A stretch of DNA of 9,872 nucleotides from an uncultured Acidimicrobiaceae bacterium (GTDB taxonomy: Bacteria > Actinomycetota > Acidimicrobiia > Acidimicrobiales > MedAcidi-G1), in assembly GCA_913054115.1 (NCBI GenBank), contig CAJXIS010000049.1, positions 1 through 9,872 on the forward strand, read 5' to 3'. A program made the position numbers and the translations under genes. This document shows, one piece after another, positions 6,043 through 9,872 of this stretch (its first letter is position 1; each line of letters opens with the position of its first letter). The notes under the pieces are model-generated. The model worked only from the letters and a program-made list of their open reading frames with translations, was not told the DNA's origin and did not search any database.

Positions 6043-7863
6043 TCAGAGCGACCGACGCACGTGTTCGGCCACGCCGGCGGCGTCGAGGCCGAAGGACGCC
6101 AACAGATCGTCCGGCTTCCCGTGGGCGTGGTGGGCCACCGGAACCCCCAGCACGCCGACCCGGGTTCCCGGCGCTGTCTCGGCGAGCGCGGAACGCACCG
6201 CCGTGCCGAACCCGCCCTCACGGAAGCCGTCCTCGATGGTGACCACCAGCGGATGCCGTGCGGCGTCGGCGAGCATCGCCGGATCGAGCGGTCGGATCAG
6301 CCGCGGGTCCCAGACCGTGGCCGCGATGCCCTCGGCATGCAGCAGTTCGGCGGCTCCGGTCGCGGCAGCCAACATCTTCCCGGCACCGAGCAGGCAGACG
6401 TCGGCGCCCTCGCGGACCTGCCGACCAGCGAAGCCGGAGCCGATCTCGTCCCAGCCCACATGGGGTGCGGTCGTCTTCGGCCAGCGGATGGCGGCAGGCC
6501 CGTCACAGAGATCGAGGGCGTCCACCAGCATCTGCTGGAGCTCCTGATACGACGACGGGGCGAAGATCGTCATTCCCGGCACCGTCGACAGCAGGACGAG
6601 GTCGAGGACGCCGTGGTGCGACGGCCCGTCGTCGCCGGTGATGCCCGCACGGTCGAGGCAGAAGATGACCGGTTGCCCGTGGAGGGCGACGTCGAGGTTG
6701 ACCTGGTCGATCGCCCTGGCGAGGAAGGTCGAGTAGACGGCGAACACGGGCCGCAGGCCCCCCATGGCCATGCCCGCCGCCGAGGTGACCGCGTGCTGCT
6801 CGGCGATGCCGACGTCGAAGCAGCGGTCCGGGAAGCGTTCGCGGAACGGGAGCAGGCCGGTCGAGTCGGGCATGGCGGCCGTGATGGCGACGAGTTCGGG
6901 CCGCGACTCCGCAGCCTTGACCAGTGCCTCGGTGAAGGCCTCGGTGTAGCTGCCGGGCTTGATGCCGGAGGTGTCGTGCATGTGCTTGATCGGGTCGAGT
7001 TCGGCCGGTTCGTAGCCACGACCCTTCTGAGTGAGGACATGGACGACGACCGGTCCGTCGAACGCCCTGGCGTTGGCGAGGGCCTCCTCGATCTCGGCGA
7101 TGTCGTGGCCGTCGAACGGACCGAGGTAGTGGACGCCGAGGGTTTCGAAGAACGCCGTCGGCTCGAGCATCTCGCGGATGGCGGCCTTGGTGGCGTTGAT
7201 GCCCCGTTCGACGATCTCCCCGACCCACGGCAGGTTCTCGGCCAACTCCTCGAGCCGACGCTGCCGGCGCATGTAGGTCGGGTTCGATCGGATGCGGATG
7301 AGGCTCTCCGAGAGGCGACCGACGGTCGGGGCGTAGGAACGGCCGTTGTCGTTGAGGATGATCGTGACGCCGAGGCCGCTGTGTCCGAGGTTGTTCAGCC
7401 CCTCGAAGGCCATGCCGCCCGTCATCGCGCCGTCACCGATGACGGCGACGACCCGGCGACCGCTGTTGGTTGCGGCCTGGGCGGTGGCGATCCCGTGGGC
7501 GTACGAGAGCACGGTCGAGGCGTGTGAGTTCTCGATCCAGTCGTGGGCCGATTCGGACCGGGAGGGGTAGCCGGACAGCCCGCCGGGCTGGCGCAGGGTG
7601 TCGAAGTCGGCGAGGCGGCCGGTCAGCATCTTGTGGACGTAGGTCTGGTGGCCGGTGTCCCAGAGGATGATGTCGTGGGGGCTGTCGAAGGTGCGGTGCA
7701 GGGCGATGGTCAACTCGACGGCGCCGAGGTTGGAGCCGAGATGGCCGCCCGAGCGGTCGACCGCCTCGACCAGGCGTGTGCGGATCTCTGCGGACAGGCT
7801 GCGCAGCTCGGTGGTGCCGAGGTCGCGGAGGTCTGCCGGGGTTCGGATCGATTCGAGATGCAA
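6043..7863 (-). CDS. dxs: 1-deoxy-D-xylulose-5-phosphate synthase (Dxs)
   Basis: Dxs condenses pyruvate with glyceraldehyde 3-phosphate, the first and often rate-setting step of the MEP isoprenoid pathway, using thiamine diphosphate and Mg. The product is 606 residues, slightly short for a family usually near 620-640. Visible motifs are RSGGHLGSNLGAVELT (37-52), WDTGHQTYVHKML (68-80), GGLSGYPSRSES (94-105), the ThDP motif GDGAMTGGMAFEGLNNLG (143-160) with NDN at 171-173, GIAEQHAVT (352-360) with the catalytic Glu355, and DRAGITGDDGPSHHGVLD (404-421). The start is TTG at 7863-7861; no nearby ATG or GTG fits, and a GGAGAA ribosome binding site lies 8 bases upstream. The N-terminus LESIRTPADLRDL matches where other Dxs proteins begin. 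It lies 78 bases after the PAP2-like gene with a hairpin between them, so it may have its own promoter. Confidence 0.97.
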   Translation of the reverse strand: MHLESIRTPADLRDLGTTELRSLSAEIRTRLVEAVDRSGGHLGSNLGAVELTIALHRTFDSPHDIILWDTGHQTYVHKMLTGRLADFDTLRQPGGLSGYPSRSESAHDWIENSHASTVLSYAHGIATAQAATNSGRRVVAVIGDGAMTGGMAFEGLNNLGHSGLGVTIILNDNGRSYAPTVGRLSESLIRIRSNPTYMRRQRRLEELAENLPWVGEIVERGINATKAAIREMLEPTAFFETLGVHYLGPFDGHDIAEIEEALANARAFDGPVVVHVLTQKGRGYEPAELDPIKHMHDTSGIKPGSYTEAFTEALVKAAESRPELVAITAAMPDSTGLLPFRERFPDRCFDVGIAEQHAVTSAAGMAMGGLRPVFAVYSTFLARAIDQVNLDVALHGQPVIFCLDRAGITGDDGPSHHGVLDLVLLSTVPGMTIFAPSSYQELQQMLVDALDLCDGPAAIRWPKTTAPHVGWDEIGSGFAGRQVREGADVCLLGAGKMLAAATGAAELLHAEGIAATVWDPRLIRPLDPAMLADAARHPLVVTIEDGFREGGFGTAVRSALAETAPGTRVGVLGVPVAHHAHGKPDDLLASFGLDAAGVAEHVRRSL

Positions 7864-7871
7864 GGGATGGG

Positions 7872-7877
7872 TTCTCC
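7872..7877 (-). promoter_or_regulatory. Ribosome binding site of dxs, fixing a TTG start
   Basis: GGAGAA on the minus strand lies 8 bases before TTG at 7863. No other start codon lies at a suitable distance in the Dxs frame. A Shine-Dalgarno match in front of a TTG decides the start. Confidence 0.7.
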
Positions 7878-7896
7878 GCAGCCGGGGAAGCGCACA

Positions 7897-7902
7897 ACGG
7901 TA
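7897..7902 (-). promoter_or_regulatory. Candidate -10 box TACCGT for dxs
   Basis: TACCGT (7902-7897, minus strand) is a TANNNT hexamer placed after the intergenic hairpin. It would yield a leader of roughly 27 bases that contains the GGAGAA site. No clear -35 box is visible. The same hexamer occurs upstream of parC, which may mean nothing more than base composition. Confidence 0.3.
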
Positions 7903-7907
7903 GCCGC

Positions 7908-7937
7908 CCCACCCGGTGTTCGGTCCCCGGGGGTGGG
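7908..7937 (-). terminator. Candidate terminator hairpin after the PAP2-like gene
   Basis: Starting four bases after the PAP2 stop on the minus strand, CCCACCC (7937-7931) pairs with GGGTGGG (7914-7908). Two further C-G pairs extend the stem across a 2-base bulge, with a loop of about ten bases. No U-tract follows. The hairpin would separate the thioesterase-PAP2 operon from dxs. Partial readthrough remains possible. Confidence 0.4.
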
Positions 7938-7941
7938 TGCC

Positions 7942-8790
7942 TCAGGTGCTGCGGAGGCTCCAACGGTGCCAGGAGTCGGCCAACCTGCGCCCCATCAGCA
8001 CGCCGGCGCCGACGACCACGATTGCACCGAGGGCGTCGATCCAGTAGTGGTTGCCGGTGACGATCACGGCGAAGAGGGTGAGAACCGGATAGGCGACGAC
8101 CAGCGCCCGGGAGAACGAGCGTCGGAGCACCGGCCAGAGGGCCAGCGTGCACCACGTCGCCCAGGCGAAGTGGAGGCTCGGCATGGCGGCGTACTGGTTC
8201 GAGATCTTCTGCATCGTCCCGGAGTCGAACGACCAGAGGCCGCCGGCCTCGGAGACGGTGTCCATGAACGGGTAGGCGGCCAGGCATCCCCCGAACTCTC
8301 CGCAGTCGGCCAACAGGCGGGGAGGCATCAGCGGGAACAGGCTGAAACCGACGAGTGCCAGGCCGGTCGTGCAGAGGAACGACGACCGCCACCGGGGATA
8401 CAGGGCCGGAAATCGACGGTAGAGCCACACCAGGGTGAAGATCGTGACGGCGAAGTGGAAGGTGCCGTAGAAGAGGTTCCAGAACTGGAGGAAGAGGGTC
8501 CGGTCGAGGAACAGCTGCTGGACCCGGAGTTCCTGGAACAGGCCGAGGGCCTTCTCGAGGTCGATGACGCGCACGGCGTTTCGCAATGCCTCCGACGGGT
8601 GGACGTTCGCCGAGCCGAACTGGTTGCGGCTCCACGAGTAGACGACGTAGAAGGTGAACACGAGCAGTGCCTCGGCCCACCAGTGGAGGCCCGTGCCGAC
8701 GCCCTCCTCCGAGAGGCGGCGAAGGCGTCCGTCGGCCCGGTCGGCGGGTTCCACGGAGATGGTCGGGACATCGGGGGTGCGGACGTTCAC
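7942..8790 (-). CDS. PAP2/Aur1-like integral membrane phosphatase or phosphotransferase
   Basis: The 282-residue membrane protein belongs to the PAP2 superfamily, in the branch related to inositol phosphorylceramide synthase (Aur1/Ipt1). Members act on lipid phosphates or move phosphate head groups at the membrane. About six hydrophobic segments are visible, near 38-52, 103-124, 136-155, 206-223, 228-246 and 250-268. The phosphatase signature is split as FPLMPPRLL (152-160), AAMPSLHFAWA (201-211) and VTGNHYWIDALGA (244-256). His207, His248 and Asp252 are the probable catalytic residues, and Arg158 a phosphate contact. The loop between segments 3 and 4 holds Cys163 and Cys169, which could form a disulfide outside the cell. 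The start is GTG at 8790-8788, overlapping the thioesterase TGA as GTGA, so translation is coupled. The substrate cannot be told from sequence. Confidence 0.88.
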   Translation of the reverse strand: MNVRTPDVPTISVEPADRADGRLRRLSEEGVGTGLHWWAEALLVFTFYVVYSWSRNQFGSANVHPSEALRNAVRVIDLEKALGLFQELRVQQLFLDRTLFLQFWNLFYGTFHFAVTIFTLVWLYRRFPALYPRWRSSFLCTTGLALVGFSLFPLMPPRLLADCGEFGGCLAAYPFMDTVSEAGGLWSFDSGTMQKISNQYAAMPSLHFAWATWCTLALWPVLRRSFSRALVVAYPVLTLFAVIVTGNHYWIDALGAIVVVGAGVLMGRRLADSWHRWSLRST

Positions 8791-9164
8791 GACACCCGCT
8801 CCAGGAAGCGGGACGTTTCGACGACGACCCGCGTGATCGTGGCGCTGGCGACCGGGGTGTCGCCCTCGGTCGCCTCGGCACTGAAGGTGAGTCGCCGGCC
8901 CTCGACGGCGTCGAGTGTGGCGATCGCACGGACCTCGGCACCCACGCCGGTCGGCGCCAGGTGGTCGATCTGGATTCGCATGCCGACGGTGGTCTGGCCG
9001 TCGTCGAGTCGGCCGGCGAGCGCGTCCAACGAGGCCTCCTCGAGCAATGCGACCAGGCGCGGTGTGGCGAGCACCGGCACGTCGCCGGAGTGGAAGGCGA
9101 TGGATGTGTCATCGTCGCCGACCGTCAGGCGACTCCGACCCTGCAGTCCTACGGTCACGGGCAC
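8787..9164 (-). CDS. Hotdog-fold thioesterase, FlK (fluoroacetyl-CoA thioesterase)-like
   Basis: The 125-residue protein has the short hotdog fold that hydrolyses acyl-CoA thioesters. LATPRLVALLEEASLDAL (32-49) followed by GMRIQIDHLAPTGVGAEV (61-78) is the pattern of the FlK-type subfamily. Thr34, Glu42 and His68 reproduce the spacing of the FlK catalytic triad (Thr42, Glu50, His76: 8 and 26 residues apart). That indicates a working active site, not that fluoroacetyl-CoA is the substrate; most relatives are general house-cleaning thioesterases. The start is GTG at 9164, six bases after a TATGGT box, so the message is probably leaderless. The stop overlaps the PAP2-like start (GTGA), which ties the two products. 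The pairing with a membrane lipid-phosphate enzyme hints at lipid turnover but does not prove it. Confidence 0.85.
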   Translation of the reverse strand: MPVTVGLQGRSRLTVGDDDTSIAFHSGDVPVLATPRLVALLEEASLDALAGRLDDGQTTVGMRIQIDHLAPTGVGAEVRAIATLDAVEGRRLTFSAEATEGDTPVASATITRVVVETSRFLERVS

Positions 9165-9176
9165 CCCGGTACCATA
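9165..9176 (-). promoter_or_regulatory. Leaderless promoter of the thioesterase-PAP2 operon, overlapping a plus-strand TACCAT
   Basis: TATGGT (9176-9171, minus) is followed by six bases (ACCGGG) and the GTG at 9164, the same geometry as the promoters of nfuA and the crotonase gene. On the plus strand the same bases read TACCAT (9170-9175), also a TANNNT box, pointing towards the short gene at 9258. The pair could be a bidirectional promoter with shared -10 bases. Confidence 0.6.
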
Positions 9177-9214
9177 CGCACCTGCCGGGAGCAGTGGAAT
9201 GACCGGCTCGGCAG

Positions 9215-9232
9215 CCGATGATCCCGATGATC
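9215..9232. repeat. Tandem 9-base repeat CCGATGATC x2
   Basis: Two exact adjacent copies occupy 9215-9223 and 9224-9232, between the divergent promoter at 9170 and the ribosome binding site at 9243. They lie in the leader of the plus-strand gene. The repeat could be a slippage product or a binding site. Confidence 0.5.
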
Positions 9233-9242
9233 AGGGCACCAC

Positions 9243-9248
9243 GAGGAG
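9243..9248 (+). promoter_or_regulatory. Strong ribosome binding site for the short gene at 9258
   Basis: GAGGAG lies nine bases before ATG at 9258. It is among the best Shine-Dalgarno matches in the window, which supports a real translation start despite the very short frame that follows. Confidence 0.65.
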
Positions 9249-9257
9249 AGCGCAGGC

Positions 9258-9365
9258 ATGACGAGCATCGATGACCGGCCGCAGGGGCTGCTCGACCCGT
9301 CGCTGTTGCAGGACACGCTGCACACCGCCCTGCGCAACCGCTCAGATGAGGATAGGAAACATTAG
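9258..9365 (+). pseudogene. Truncated gene, TldD-like N-terminus, 35 codons
   Basis: ATG at 9258 follows a strong ribosome binding site and opens a frame of 35 codons ending in TAG at 9363-9365. The first 28 codons have GC-rich third positions, and residues 11-26 (LLDPSLLQDTLHTALR) resemble the start of TldD-type metallopeptidases, where a helix of this kind precedes a G/A-DFAE motif. From about 9342 the codons change abruptly (TCA GAT GAG GAT AGG AAA CAT TAG), third positions become AT-rich and no DFAE follows. The simplest reading is a tldD gene cut by a rearrangement or by an assembly join near 9340. A genuine 35-residue protein is the alternative. The TldD identity rests on a short stretch and is tentative. 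Confidence 0.4.
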
Positions 9366-9403
9366 AGCCCCCCCCGACGCGCGACCGCCGCCCCACAGGC
9401 GGA

Positions 9404-9598
9404 TTGACCACCCCCACTGCCACCCCGGCAAGCGGATTTCCAGCCGGTCCAGGCGTTTCGTGCCGAGAGTGCCCGAACGATGGGCCGACGTCAAGGCCGG
9501 ATTCGTACACCGAGGCGCACGTCGTCTACACCATGAAACAGCTGGACATCGAGCCGCTACCGAGTGCGTGGGGCGACGAAGAGGCTTCGCCCGACTGA
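9404..9598 (+). CDS. Doubtful small ORF, 64 residues
   Basis: The frame begins with TTG and ends with TGA, with no ribosome binding site before it. The first half is rich in Pro, Ala, Thr and Gly and contains CRECPNDGP (20-28). The second half (YTEAHVVYTMKQLDIEPLP, near 35-53) looks more protein-like and has higher GC at third positions. It could be the tail of a decayed gene or a small protein starting internally. I do not recognise it, and non-coding is about as likely. Confidence 0.2.
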   Translation: MTTPTATPASGFPAGPGVSCRECPNDGPTSRPDSYTEAHVVYTMKQLDIEPLPSAWGDEEASPD

Positions 9599-9681
9599 GG
9601 AGCCTGCCGACGGATCCCCGCCGACCAAAGGGGGAACACGCCTGCGAGAGGTGCCTCCCAATCGAGCGACGGGTGTGTTTC

Positions 9682-9702
9682 TTCCACCCCTCGGGGGTGG
9701 GA
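9682..9702 (-). terminator. Candidate terminator hairpin of the P450 gene
   Basis: CCACCCC (9684-9690) pairs with GGGGTGG (9694-9700) over a 3-base loop, with one A-T and one G-T pair extending it. It lies 17 bases past the P450 stop on the minus strand. This is the most stable small hairpin in the window. No U-tract follows on either strand. Confidence 0.5.
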
Positions 9703-9719
9703 TGCGTTCGCGCCGTGTC

Positions 9720-9872
9720 CTACCGGCGAGCTTCCAAGCGTACGGTCAAGCCGCCCGCCGGTCGCAGAGTGAACGTCGTGTCCAGTTCCACGTCCTGGAC
9801 CAGAGGTTCGAAGCGCCACCGCTGGGCCAGTGTGGCGAGCAGCAGCGGGCCTTCCATCCAGGCAAAGGACTC
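9720..9872 (-). CDS. Cytochrome P450, C-terminal 50 residues, cut by the window edge
   Basis: The frame enters at the right edge and stops at TAG (9722-9720). It reads ESFAWMEGPLLLATLAQR and onwards, then ends with TFTLRPAGGLTVRLEARR. This is the end of a cytochrome P450: the L helix that follows the heme-ligand cysteine (CIGxxFAxMEgxLxLATLaqR) and the final beta region with TLRPxxGL. The heme cysteine should lie only a few residues beyond the window edge. P450s are haem monooxygenases, and the substrate cannot be judged from this piece. The gene points towards the interrupted region at 9340-9719 and ends at a strong hairpin. The identification is confident despite the short length, but the family is not assignable. 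Confidence 0.82.
   Translation of the reverse strand, partial: ESFAWMEGPLLLATLAQRWRFEPLVQDVELDTTFTLRPAGGLTVRLEARR

Larger units (their letters stand above)
9366..9719. other. Stretch without a convincing gene
   Basis: These 354 bases start with a run of eight C (9368-9375) right after an AT-rich patch (about 9342-9367). They contain one weak open frame at 9404-9598, small inverted repeats (CCGCC/GGCGG at 9385-9402; TCCCC/GGGGA at 9615-9635) and a strong hairpin at 9684-9700. Third-position bias is weaker than in neighbouring genes. I see no transposase, tRNA, attachment site or terminal repeat. It may be ordinary intergenic DNA behind the P450 gene or decayed sequence at a rearrangement boundary. 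Confidence 0.45.

Noticed and set aside
6061..7527. Plus-strand open frame (488 codons) antisense to dxs
   Set aside because: It is a shadow of dxs with acidic and Gly/Val-rich low-complexity composition. Dxs motifs on the minus strand are unmistakable.
7433..9112. Minus-strand 559-codon and plus-strand 572-codon (7543-9261) frames over the dxs-PAP2-thioesterase region
   Set aside because: Both cross several real genes out of frame and have Arg/Pro/His-rich or Gly/Val/Asp-rich compositions without motifs.
9338..9719. Insertion sequence, prophage end or CRISPR-like element in the right-hand gap
   Set aside because: I found no transposase or integrase fragment, no paired terminal repeats, no target-site duplication and no regular spaced repeats. 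The inverted repeats are short and unrelated to each other.
9526..9819. Minus-strand 97-codon frame overlapping the P450 tail
   Set aside because: The overlapping P450 frame shows real family motifs, and this frame has none and no ribosome binding site.

Overview
The window looks like chromosomal DNA of a high-GC actinobacterium, most plausibly a member of the Acidimicrobiia or a relative. Base composition is about two-thirds GC by eye, third codon positions are strongly GC-biased, GTG and TTG starts are used, and several promoters look leaderless. The ferrochelatase has the cysteine-rich tail seen in actinobacteria, and ParE reads like actinobacterial ParE. The class-level placement is inference. 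Most of the window is a housekeeping region. No CRISPR array, rRNA, tRNA, transposase or prophage gene was found.

Layout. Positions 1-2930, minus strand: parC followed by the start of parE (topoisomerase IV), two bases apart, with parE running off the left edge. Positions 3108-3416, minus: an unrecognised 102-residue protein, preceded by a possible leaderless mini-ORF and a 14-bp palindrome. Positions 3490-5263, minus: a crotonase-family gene followed by ferrochelatase (coproporphyrin type expected). Positions 5333-5974, plus: nfuA, divergent from the crotonase gene across 69 bases. Positions 6043-7863, minus: dxs, convergent with nfuA and starting at TTG. Positions 7942-9164, minus: a FlK-like hotdog thioesterase coupled by a GTGA overlap to a PAP2/Aur1-like membrane protein. 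Positions 9258-9365, plus: a short reading frame with a strong ribosome binding site that resembles the start of TldD and then breaks off. Positions 9366-9719: a stretch with no convincing gene. Positions 9720-9872, minus: the last 50 codons of a cytochrome P450.

How it fits together. NfuA carries Fe-S clusters. The opposite operon encodes a ferrochelatase likely to hold a [2Fe-2S] cluster, and dxs starts the MEP pathway, whose last two enzymes (IspG, IspH) are Fe-S proteins. The core of the window therefore groups Fe-S delivery with heme and isoprenoid synthesis. The best regulatory signal is a repeated promoter layout: a TANNNT hexamer exactly 6 bases before the start codon at 5263 (minus), 5333 (plus) and 9164 (minus), implying leaderless mRNAs. 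The most suspicious place is about 9340, where a gene with good start signals loses its coding character, either by rearrangement or by an assembly join. I did not find a clear undescribed multi-gene system.
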